Below are positions 31,225-39,279 of a stretch of 64,000 nt of DNA, one piece after another; position 1 is the stretch's first letter; the number at the start of each line of letters is the position of its first letter. The notes beneath the pieces are model-generated. The model saw only the letters and a program-made list of their open reading frames with translations, was not told where the DNA came from and did not search any database. Source of the DNA: Tritrichomonas musculus (Eukaryota > Parabasalia > Tritrichomonadida > Tritrichomonadidae). The stretch is taken from NCBI GenBank assembly GCA_039105265.1, contig JAPFFF010000017.1, positions 1,798,001 to 1,862,000 on the forward strand, read 5' to 3'. Made by a program: the position numbers and the translations under genes.

Positions 31225-33150
31225 TCATGAAACTATATATACTTTTGTTAAATACTCTTCAATGGCTTTGTATCCTCTTTTTTTTGCTGCTTCTATAAGA
31301 GAACTAGAGAGGCCTTTAGATTTTTCATAAACAGTGTTGAACTGCAACAAATACTTCACAACGTTTAATTTTTGGCTAAGAACAGCGATCTCAAGAGCTG
31401 TATTATCTTCCCACTTTTGGTTAAGGTCAATAATATTTGTTATCTTCTTTTCAACATCATTTTCATCACCATTTGCCGTATTTTCATCATCATCCTTAAC
31501 ATTTTCATTTCCTTCTTTAACATTCTCATTGTCATCTTTAACATTTTCATTATCATTCTTAACATCTTCATTTTTTCCATCAATATTGTCATTGTCATCT
31601 TTACCATTCTTATTGTCATCTTTAACATTTTCGTCATCACCATCAATACATTCATTTTCATCATCACTATCGTTATTATCATCACTATCATTATTATCAG
31701 TATAATCATCTTCGAAATCATCATCATCAGTAACAACATTTAAAATCACTTCTTCTCTTTTTCTTTTTCTTTCATCATCGTCAGGTACATCAACTGATTC
31801 GAAACGCGTTAAAAAGTACTCAAGAAGATAAACATATCCTTTGAAAGCAGCATACATAACTGCATTCCATCCTTCTGACTCTGAATTAATATCAATATTT
31901 TTGAGTGAGCAGAGAAGTTTTACAATGTCTAAATAACCGTTAATTGAAGCAGTTACAAGTGCAGAAAAATTGTCATTTGTTACGTTTGGATCAGGATCTA
32001 AAAATAATGGTATGCAACGACTAATGATCTCCCAATTGTAATATTGGATGCTTGATATAGTTGTTCCAACACTAAATTGAAACAAGTAATTATTCATTAA
32101 ATAGTCAACAATTTCATTTCTATGAAAACGAATAGCGAGCGTTAAACATTTTGGAGGAAAATTGATTTTGTAATACTCACATAAATGAATAATTTCGTAA
32201 CATCCTCCTTTAATTGCATTTTTTGCAACTTTTTCTGTAAGTTTTGCAGTATTTAAAAGAAATTTAAAAATCTTAATTGAACCAAAAAAAGCAGCATATT
32301 CAATGAATGTTGGTTCTGACTGTACCTTTCTTTTATTGACAACATTACATTGCTCGAATATTGAAAAACTTATATGGCCATCAAATGAAATATTATTTTT
32401 TGATAACAAAGATTGAAATGTTGCAAGATCATCATTTTTAATAGCAATAGCTAAAGGATGATGATTCTCTCCTTTTTCTCTTAATTTAATAAATTTTTCT
32501 TCAATTAATGGGTCATCACATAATAAATCGATAGTAGATTCATTAGTGTCCGATTGAAAAATTACATCGTCGTCAACTTGAAATAAATTCATATTAAAAG
32601 CATCTATTATACTATTTTCAATAGGATCATTGAGCTCACCTGAATCTACATTGGCAAACGAATGAATAATTTCCCTATTAATGATTGGCCGCGCTCTTAA
32701 ATAAAATCGATGATCATACTTTTTAATTTCTGGATAAAAATAGATAAGAGGCTCAATAAACGCAATGTTGGAATGAAAACTTTCAATCATTCTTAAAACA
32801 GATTCGAATTGAATTGCACCAAGATTGTAAAGCTTTAAGAAAATTAGTTTATTTGAAATAAAACGGAAAATTACTGCTAGCTCATCACCACTAAAAAAAA
32901 ATTTGATAGAATCAATTATATTTTCAATAATATTTAAATATAAATATATGTTTTTTGGATGTGCAAATGCGGCCTTTCTAATCATATACAAAGTAACTCT
33001 TAGACTTTCTTTATCATTACAATGCTTTGATTTAATTTCAGTAATTAGGCAATTGATCGATTCTTGATTTAAATTATCTATTCTTTGCTGATATTTAATT
33101 TTTTTTCTTATTCCTTTTCGGTGTATATTAAAAAATTCTTTTGGATTCAT
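31225..33150 (-). CDS. Ankyrin-repeat protein with acidic low-complexity insert
   Basis: 641 residues, ATG at 33150. The N-terminal 190 residues are helical and resemble the leader found before ankyrin repeats in many trichomonad proteins (AFAHPKNIYLYLNIIENII). Ankyrin repeats follow from about residue 230 to 455 and again from about 570: HPLAIAIKNDDLATFQSLL, TFIEYAAFFGSIKIFKFLL, SALVTASINGYLDIVKLL, WNAVMYAAFKGYVYLLEYF, TALEIAVLSQKLNVVKYLL. Between them, residues 457-568 are an acidic Asp/Glu/Asn-rich insert with repeated DDNENVK-type units, absent from ordinary ankyrin arrays. The gene is divergent from CHMP5/VPS60 with 101 bases between the two ATGs. Role: protein binding scaffold; partner unknown. 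Confidence 0.85.
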   Translation of the reverse strand: MNPKEFFNIHRKGIRKKIKYQQRIDNLNQESINCLITEIKSKHCNDKESLRVTLYMIRKAAFAHPKNIYLYLNIIENIIDSIKFFFSGDELAVIFRFISNKLIFLKLYNLGAIQFESVLRMIESFHSNIAFIEPLIYFYPEIKKYDHRFYLRARPIINREIIHSFANVDSGELNDPIENSIIDAFNMNLFQVDDDVIFQSDTNESTIDLLCDDPLIEEKFIKLREKGENHHPLAIAIKNDDLATFQSLLSKNNISFDGHISFSIFEQCNVVNKRKVQSEPTFIEYAAFFGSIKIFKFLLNTAKLTEKVAKNAIKGGCYEIIHLCEYYKINFPPKCLTLAIRFHRNEIVDYLMNNYLFQFSVGTTISSIQYYNWEIISRCIPLFLDPDPNVTNDNFSALVTASINGYLDIVKLLCSLKNIDINSESEGWNAVMYAAFKGYVYLLEYFLTRFESVDVPDDDERKRKREEVILNVVTDDDDFEDDYTDNNDSDDNNDSDDENECIDGDDENVKDDNKNGKDDNDNIDGKNEDVKNDNENVKDDNENVKEGNENVKDDDENTANGDENDVEKKITNIIDLNQKWEDNTALEIAVLSQKLNVVKYLLQFNTVYEKSKGLSSSLIEAAKKRGYKAIEEYLTKVYIVS

Positions 33151-33240
33151 AATTTCGTACCGTTAACCATAGTTTGTCAATTTACGGTCAATTTTTAAAT
33201 ATTTGCGGTGATTCAATTTTTGAAAAAAAATTTTAACATT

Positions 33241-33245
33241 TCATT
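33241..33245 (+). promoter_or_regulatory. Initiator-like TCATT for the CHMP5 gene
   Basis: TCATT with its A nine bases before the ATG at 33252, fitting the trichomonad Inr (TCA+1Y(T/A)) and the very short 5' leaders known in that group. Motif seen; use inferred. Confidence 0.5.
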
Positions 33246-33251
33246 TTATTT

Positions 33252-33872
33252 ATGAAAAGGTTATTTGGAAAGAAGAAGGAAGCCCCACCTCCACCAGATA
33301 TTGGCCAAACTACCAATATGATGGGCAAGAAGAGTGATCAATTGGACTCAGAAATCGAAAAAGTTAATCAACAAATTATACAAGTCAAGAATGATTTGAA
33401 AAATCCAGCAAATAGAGGTCGACAAGCTGCTCTCAAACAAAAAGGAAAGAATCTCCTCCGCCGTCGAAAAATGCTTGAAACTCAACAATCTAGAATTGAA
33501 GGCCAAAGATTTAATCTTGAACAAATGCAGTTTGCACAAGATCAAATGAAAACCAACATTCAAGCTGTCCAAACAATCCAAGCTACAAACGCAGCAATGA
33601 AAAAACAATTAAAACAAATTAATATTACTGATGTTGATAATACAATGCTTGACATGGAAGATATGTATGATGATGCTAATGAAATTGGCGATATTTTAGC
33701 ACAAGGCGTTGGAGAAGATGTTGACCAAGATGAACTTGATGCGGAATTTGATGCTCTTGACTTAGATGATGGACCAATTTCAAATGCTAATGATTTAGGT
33801 GGATATCAAGCAGATCAGCCATTAGCTGCACCACCACAATTTAATCCAGGAAATCAAAATCAAAACTTTTAA
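33252..33872 (+). CDS. VPS60: ESCRT-III protein CHMP5/VPS60
   Basis: 206 residues, ATG at 33252. The N-terminus MKRLFGKKKEAPPPPDIGQT matches the CHMP5/VPS60 start (basic helix then a Pro run). It is followed by the Snf7-family helices: residues about 20-60 (LDSEIEKVNQQIIQVKNDL), a basic linker (NRGRQAALKQKGKNLLRRRK), and a long helix with QRFNLEQMQFAQDQMKTNIQAVQT. Then come MLDMEDMYDDANEIGDILAQ and an acidic DELDAEFDALDLDD motif corresponding to helix 5 and the LIP5/Vta1-binding region. The length is close to the usual 200-220. It acts in ESCRT-III filaments at endosomes, with Vta1/Vps4 recycling. The C-terminus is Gln/Pro/Asn-rich and short. The gene is divergent from the ankyrin gene. Confidence 0.93.
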   Translation: MKRLFGKKKEAPPPPDIGQTTNMMGKKSDQLDSEIEKVNQQIIQVKNDLKNPANRGRQAALKQKGKNLLRRRKMLETQQSRIEGQRFNLEQMQFAQDQMKTNIQAVQTIQATNAAMKKQLKQINITDVDNTMLDMEDMYDDANEIGDILAQGVGEDVDQDELDAEFDALDLDDGPISNANDLGGYQADQPLAAPPQFNPGNQNQNF

Positions 33873-34014
33873 AATTATTAATCGATCTTTTTATGAATGA
33901 TAAAAAAAAAAAAAAAATACGAAAATCTCAATAAAAAATTATGTATAATAATTAAATTCATTATTTACTTAAAACACAAAATAAAATAAATACAACGCTG
34001 ATATCAAAATTAGC

Positions 34015-36420
34015 TTATTGCTGAGGTTCAATTTTTCCCATTTTCTTATTCTTTTTCTGTTGAGCAAGTTCAACTTTCCTTTTGTTTCTTTCAGCTCTTG
34101 CTTCTTTCGCTCTTTTTACAATAGTTTCATGCCTCTCTTTTCGCTTTGACATGAAAATGACTGACATATGAGTAAGAATTGAAACTCCAAGCAAGAAGAA
34201 GAATCCATTTGATCCGAAGAAGATAAATGCTGCCAATATCAATGCCATTGCACAGATGACAGTTGCCTTTTCATGTCTGATAGCAGCAGTCATGTTTATT
34301 ACACCATCTTCATCGAAAAGAGGAGGAAGGATTTTCTTTCTCATCATTGTTGAATCAACAGGCATATACAAAGTTTCAACTGGAGCATCTTGATTTGTTG
34401 CTATTAAAAGAGGCGAGAAAGGAATCTGTTTACTCATTGCTCGAGACACTTGCATAAATGCTTTATTATCAAGTTGAGGAAGAGAAACTGGCTCATCTCC
34501 ATCTAAAATTACCTCTTCCTTTGCTTCTTCAGGCACTTTATTCTTTTTCTTCTCTTCAAATTCATTTCGCGTAATGACAAACGTATCATCATCTTTCTGC
34601 TCAAAAAGTAATGATTGACGCATCGATGGATCATTCATTTCAAATGTGACAATACGATCCCTCTTTTGTCCATCTTCTTGTACAACAGCATGGTCTTGGT
34701 TAAGCATGTTTTGATGCGATGCCATAAAAGAATTGAAATCTGATGATGCTTTAAATGTTGAATCAGCCGTTTCTGGAGTTGGTGTATAGACAAAGCTTGA
34801 CATGCCTTCATTCGATGTTGGACCAACAAAAGTACCAACATTAGTTGATGCTTTAAATGTGGAATCAGCCGTTTGTGGAGTTGGTGTGTAAACAAAACTT
34901 GACATGCCTTCACCGTTTCCAGTGCTGACAAATGAATCAAAGCCTGATCCTGCTTTGAATGTGGAATCTGCCGTTTGTGGAGTTGGCGTGTAAACAAAAC
35001 TTGACATACCATCCCCATTTCCGGTGCTTGCAAAAGAATCAAATCCTGATCCTGCCTTGAAAGTTGAATCAGCTGTATCAGGTGTTGGTGTGTAAACAAA
35101 ACTTGACATTCCATCGCCAGGACCAACAAAGGAATTAAAGCCTGAACCAGCTTGAAATGTGCTATCAGCATTTTCGGGGGTTGGAGTGAAAACCATGCTG
35201 CTGGTCCCTTCACCCTGCGGACCTACAAATGTTCCAATTGCACTCTCTAGTTTTTTACTAAGAAGAGCATTTGCACAATCACTAAATGTATTAAAACCTT
35301 CCCCATCAAGAGGTGTCGCGCTGCCGAGTATTGAAGAGGAGTTATCATTATCGAGACCTACACTTTGTTTCGATAAACTGATATTTGATCCTGTTTCGAA
35401 AGTTGAATTAAGTTGTGATGATGACGATATACCAAGGTTAGCAGCACCTTCTTTGATTAAATCAGTCATAACAGTATCGCGGCTATATCCTTTTGATCTT
35501 TTAATAAATGGATGCTCGAGAAGACGTTCAACACTCCATCTTTCTTTCTGGTTAAAAACAACGCAGTGAGATACAAAATCAGTGAATTCAGGTGAGTGCA
35601 TTTGAGGAAAACGATAACCTGGAAAGCCTTTTGTAGCGATTTCAACCATTGCTTTTGTTGGAGAATATTCAACATATGGCGGTGCACCTTCAGCAAGTTC
35701 TACAGCAGTGATACCTACACTCCAAACATCAGCTGGATAACTATATGCAATACCACTAATTACTTCTGGAGCCATCCAGTATGGCGTACCAACAATTGTC
35801 ATTGTTTGCGAAGAACCACCACCTTCAAATTGTCTAGAAACACCAAAATCTGCTAATTTCATGCGACCTTCAGAATTGAGGAGCAAGTTTGCTGCTTTAA
35901 TATCGCGATGGAGAATATGAAAATCATTATGAATTTTTTTGAGACCATTAAGAAGATCGGACATAACACATGATATTTGATCTTCACTAAGAACTTGCTC
36001 TCTATAATCAAGGATATCACGAAGTGAACCACGATCAATATACTCCATTAATATCATTAAACTACCTTCGAAATTGACACATCCATAGTAGCGCACTGTG
36101 TACGGCGAATCAACTTCTCTCATCAGTTCAATTTCATGTTGAATTTCTTCTTTAGAATTGTCATCTTGAACAAGAGTTTGATTAATTAATTTACCAGCTA
36201 ATATTTTCATTGATGGCCGATGAATAATTTGCCATACAGTACCAAAACCACCTTTTCCAATTACTTTAAGTTTTGTAAAAATTGTTTTTGGGTCAATAGA
36301 TTGGTCAAAAGTCCAATTCATTTCTTTATCAATATGAACAGCATGAACAACTTCCATAGGGGCTGATATTGATGAATCTCCTTCATTATCTTTTTTCTTT
36401 CGGAAGAGTTTTTTAAACAT
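34015..36420 (-). CDS. STE20-type Ser/Thr kinase with PTP repeats and C-terminal membrane hairpin
   Basis: 801 residues, ATG at 36420. A basic N-terminus (MFKKLFRKKK) is followed by a complete kinase domain at residues 50-308: Gly loop GKGGFGTVW (55-63), Lys77, Glu96 in the C helix, HRDIKAANLLLN with D173, DFG 191-193, GTPYWMAPEV (211-220). The GTPYWMAPE motif and HRDIKAAN place it in the STE20 group (MST/GCK-like). Residues about 397-562 hold five imperfect repeats around SSFVYTPTPxTADSTFKA, spaced by Gly/Ser/Phe linkers, which offer repeated Thr-Pro sites. Residues 715-757 hold two hydrophobic segments (TVICAMALILAAFIFFG, then FFFLLGVSILTHMSVIFM) followed by a very basic tail. Kinase and tail should face the cytosol. 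STE20 kinases are normally soluble, so this membrane anchoring is unusual. Confidence 0.92.
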   Translation of the reverse strand: MFKKLFRKKKDNEGDSSISAPMEVVHAVHIDKEMNWTFDQSIDPKTIFTKLKVIGKGGFGTVWQIIHRPSMKILAGKLINQTLVQDDNSKEEIQHEIELMREVDSPYTVRYYGCVNFEGSLMILMEYIDRGSLRDILDYREQVLSEDQISCVMSDLLNGLKKIHNDFHILHRDIKAANLLLNSEGRMKLADFGVSRQFEGGGSSQTMTIVGTPYWMAPEVISGIAYSYPADVWSVGITAVELAEGAPPYVEYSPTKAMVEIATKGFPGYRFPQMHSPEFTDFVSHCVVFNQKERWSVERLLEHPFIKRSKGYSRDTVMTDLIKEGAANLGISSSSQLNSTFETGSNISLSKQSVGLDNDNSSSILGSATPLDGEGFNTFSDCANALLSKKLESAIGTFVGPQGEGTSSMVFTPTPENADSTFQAGSGFNSFVGPGDGMSSFVYTPTPDTADSTFKAGSGFDSFASTGNGDGMSSFVYTPTPQTADSTFKAGSGFDSFVSTGNGEGMSSFVYTPTPQTADSTFKASTNVGTFVGPTSNEGMSSFVYTPTPETADSTFKASSDFNSFMASHQNMLNQDHAVVQEDGQKRDRIVTFEMNDPSMRQSLLFEQKDDDTFVITRNEFEEKKKNKVPEEAKEEVILDGDEPVSLPQLDNKAFMQVSRAMSKQIPFSPLLIATNQDAPVETLYMPVDSTMMRKKILPPLFDEDGVINMTAAIRHEKATVICAMALILAAFIFFGSNGFFFLLGVSILTHMSVIFMSKRKERHETIVKRAKEARAERNKRKVELAQQKKNKKMGKIEPQQ

Positions 36421-36858
36421 TAATTATACTTTTGATAAGGTAGGCTAAATACACATTTAATTGTTGTATCAACAATTGATGATCGTTTACGTCAAATTAG
36501 ACAATAAAACCGTTAAAACATTTTTTTAAAATCATTCTCAACTCTACATTTCAACAATATGCTCAAAAACATATTAAATGATAATATCAGAATCTGATAT
36601 TATCAGATTCATTCAAAATTCTAAAATAATTCAATTTCTTTCATTATAAATATCTAGTATTTGACATAAAAGATATAAGTGAATACAATCACCAAACACT
36701 CTCACATTTGGTGATTGGTAATTGAATTCACATTTTTTATTTTTTCTTAAAAAAACAAGATTATATTGTATTTTATTATCTTAGTAGCCAACTAATATAA
36801 AAAAGTAATTTGAAAAGATATTCTTTAAATAAAATAAAAAAAATAAGATATTGCTTGA
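36421..36858. other. Spacer with two strong inverted repeats
   Basis: No gene seen. Two palindromic structures lie here: gataatatcaga-a-tctgatattatc at 36580-36604 (12-base arms, one-base centre), and AATCACCAAA/TTTGGTGATT at 36687-36696 and 36707-36716, with an outer GTGAAT/ATTCAC pair at 36679-36684 and 36726-36731. This spacer holds the kinase promoter and the end of the DPY30-domain gene. Confidence 0.6.
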
Positions 36859-37269
36859 TTAAAAAGTTTCACTCATTTCACTATAAACATTTGATGAATC
36901 TATTTCTTCGTTATTTTGTTGAGGAGCCTCACCTTGCTCTTCTTCTTCTTCAGTTATTTTAGCAGCAGCCATCTCTTGTTCTAATCTTTGTCTTTCTTCA
37001 GCTAATCTCTTTTCTTCTTCCTCTTGTGCTTTTTTCTCTTCTTCCAAACGTTTGTATTCGGCTTCTAGATTTGCCATATATTCTGCTTTTTCATTTGCTA
37101 ACTTTTTCTGATCTTCGCGAAATTGAGCCCATTGGTCTTCGACATCTCTGTAATGGAGAAGCCATTTAGCAAGATAGTCTATTGGATCTGCAGGATCTTC
37201 AAGGGCTGTCTCTTTAAGACCTTCAACAAGTACATCACCAAGAACACGACGTAGGTATGAATCTTCCAT
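36859..37269 (-). CDS. DPY30-domain (RIIa-like) coiled-coil protein
   Basis: 136 residues, ATG at 37269. Residues about 4-44 (YLRRVLGDVLVEGLKETALE, then DPADPIDYLAKWLLHY) match the DPY-30 motif, a two-helix dimerisation and docking fold related to the PKA RIIa domain. The DPxxPIDYLAxWLL signature is clear. It is followed by a Glu/Lys/Arg-rich single helix or coiled coil (residues 45-105) and an acidic Glu/Asn tail. DPY30-domain proteins of this build occur in radial spokes, NDK5 and DYDC proteins of cilia as well as in COMPASS complexes. The length and Glu-rich helix favour the ciliary type, but this is inference. Confidence 0.82.
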   Translation of the reverse strand: MEDSYLRRVLGDVLVEGLKETALEDPADPIDYLAKWLLHYRDVEDQWAQFREDQKKLANEKAEYMANLEAEYKRLEEEKKAQEEEEKRLAEERQRLEQEMAAAKITEEEEEQGEAPQQNNEEIDSSNVYSEMSETF

Positions 37270-37747
37270 GATAAATTTTAAATAAATACGTTAGAAAAAA
37301 ATTTCACACATAAAAACTATCTATAAAATAACAAAACATATGCTTTATTTTTAAATCAAATGATTATATATTATTATATGTTAAAAAAAGATGTTTTTAT
37401 TTTGATTACTGAAAGTTTACTCAAAATATTTTGTTATTTTGATAAAACAAAATGTTATTTAATTTTGGATATACAAAAAATAAACTATGAAAAAGTTAGG
37501 ATAATTCAATTAACCAACTCAAATATAATTGAGTTTATATTTGATCATCAATTTTATTTATTTAAAAAATGTATTTTTTTTCACCAAAAAACATATTTAA
37601 CAGTTCTTTTCAAATTAATAGTCAAATTAATACGCTAATTATAAAATAAAGTACCTTTTAAAAAAGTATTTCCAGAAATAATCATATTTTTTCATTTTCA
37701 ATCAATTTCAAATAGATAATCAATTGAAAAATAAAAACGTTATTAGA
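37270..37747. other. AT-rich spacer before the STPG gene
   Basis: An ORF of 92 codons (37360-37638, +) is present but is made of Ile, Phe, Lys, Leu and Tyr and looks like translated spacer. A TCATT lies at 37692-37696, 52 bases upstream of the next ATG. Nothing else was seen. Confidence 0.4.
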
Positions 37748-39022
37748 ATGACTTTCTTTGCTTTCGCCAAAGGACGCAAAGATTTATCATCAACTCCAGA
37801 TCCAGGTCAGTATAATATACCTTCTACCTTTGGCCAAGCACCTCGATATAGTCTACGTAGCCGACATAAAGAATTTAGCCGAGATGTTAATCCAGACTAT
37901 TACGAAACTCCATCTACTCTCAGTAAAAAAGGTTTTTCAATTGGCCCATCACTAAGGACGGCTAATAAACAACGATCGAAATCAGTAACATCAAAATCAT
38001 CAAAAGAATCTGAAAAAAAATATTCTGATGTACCAGGACCATATTTTGTTCAAACTATGAATGATTTTGGAAAAGAAGGATCAAAAATTAGTATTCATCA
38101 ACGCCATTTCGAACGAAAAGAAGATTTTCCTGGACCTGGATCTTATAACGTTAAATTGAGCCAAATGTCAGGTCCTGCCTATTCATGTGGTGTTGGCCCA
38201 CGCTTCGATTTCGTTCAAAATATGAGCACTCCTGTTGGTCCTGGATCATACCAAATTCCTTCAACTCTTAATTTATCGCGCCCTCTTACAATAGGAACAC
38301 ATGCAAGACAAAAATTCAATAAAAAAAGTCACCCTGGCCCTATTTACAATACAAGCGTTCCAGCAGGTCAAAATTCACCATCGTTCTCTTTTCCTAAAGG
38401 ACCAAGAGATTTACCACCAAAAGAAGGTCCTGGTCCTGCTGATTACCAACAAGTTGAATCAGGTCTTTCAAGTTGTAATAAACATCATATCTCTCCAAAA
38501 TTGCGATCTCGGACTGCTCTTATTCAACCAGATTCAGTATCAGCAAATGTACCTTATTATGACATTAAAACGACTATTGTGCCTCGTAAGAAATCAATTG
38601 GAACACGTCCTCCAACATCATACGAAACATTATCTCCTGGTCCAGTATATAATATACCTCCTATGGCAATAAATGATAAAAAGGAAGCACATATTCACAT
38701 TAAAACCGAAATAATTGATCATAATGCACCAACACCTGCTCCAGGAAGTTACTGGATTGCGGCTCCTACTCCTGACCCACCTCCAATTCGAGGAATGATG
38801 GGTCCATCTGATGAAGATCGTGCACCAATAAATATAAAGAAGGAATCATCAAAGCCTGGCCCTGCAGATTATGATACTAATGTTAATCTCAAAAATAATA
38901 AAGGTCATAAAATTTGCAATAAATTTTCTGATGACACCAGGCCTGATACTTCTGCGCCATATCATTCAACAACATCTACGCTTGGCGGTCCAATGTTTAC
39001 AATCGGATTAAGAGATGTTTGA
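37748..39022 (+). CDS. SHIPPO/STPG (sperm-tail PG-rich) repeat protein, ODF3-like
   Basis: The frame is open from 37724 but the first ATG is at 37748, giving about 424 residues (MTFFAFAKGRKDLSS...). At least nine Pro-Gly-Pro repeats of the STPG type are spread over the whole protein: DPGQYNIPSTFG, VPGPYFV, PGPGSYNV, GPGSYQIPSTL, HPGPIYNT, GPGPADYQ, SPGPVYNIPP, PAPGSYWI and KPGPADYD. Proteins of this family (ODF3, CIMAP, STPG) bind microtubule inner or outer surfaces in flagella and basal bodies, consistent with the several flagella and axostyle of trichomonads. No other domain. The family assignment is firm; the exact microtubule structure it serves is unknown. Confidence 0.88.
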   Translation: MTFFAFAKGRKDLSSTPDPGQYNIPSTFGQAPRYSLRSRHKEFSRDVNPDYYETPSTLSKKGFSIGPSLRTANKQRSKSVTSKSSKESEKKYSDVPGPYFVQTMNDFGKEGSKISIHQRHFERKEDFPGPGSYNVKLSQMSGPAYSCGVGPRFDFVQNMSTPVGPGSYQIPSTLNLSRPLTIGTHARQKFNKKSHPGPIYNTSVPAGQNSPSFSFPKGPRDLPPKEGPGPADYQQVESGLSSCNKHHISPKLRSRTALIQPDSVSANVPYYDIKTTIVPRKKSIGTRPPTSYETLSPGPVYNIPPMAINDKKEAHIHIKTEIIDHNAPTPAPGSYWIAAPTPDPPPIRGMMGPSDEDRAPINIKKESSKPGPADYDTNVNLKNNKGHKICNKFSDDTRPDTSAPYHSTTSTLGGPMFTIGLRDV

Positions 39023-39279
39023 TTTTTGTTATTATTAATAGTTTTGTTATATAAAGTTATTCTATCGGCAACATTTTAATTAATACATATTAATATAAAA
39101 TAATTTATACTTAAAGTATATTTAGAATCAATAAGTCTAATATCATAAGACTATTCATTAAAACTCAAATTTGGTATATAAAGACAACTGATAAGTACTC
39201 AGAATGATATTTTTTTTTTTAAAGTTAGTTTCCACAAATCAATTTTTTTTTATTAAAATAGTTCATAATAATATGATTA

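Noticed and set aside
31334-31743. Two 123-codon ORFs on the plus strand inside the ankyrin gene
   Set aside because: They are the antisense reading of the acidic low-complexity insert and consist of Ser/Phe/Leu or Ile/Val runs.
34635-35213. 192-codon minus-strand ORF inside the kinase gene
   Set aside because: It is a second frame over the TPTP repeats and is itself repetitive only because the DNA is.
37360-37638. 92-codon ORF upstream of the STPG gene
   Set aside because: Composition is almost only Ile, Phe, Leu, Lys, Tyr and Asn, as expected from translated A/T-rich spacer; no motif.
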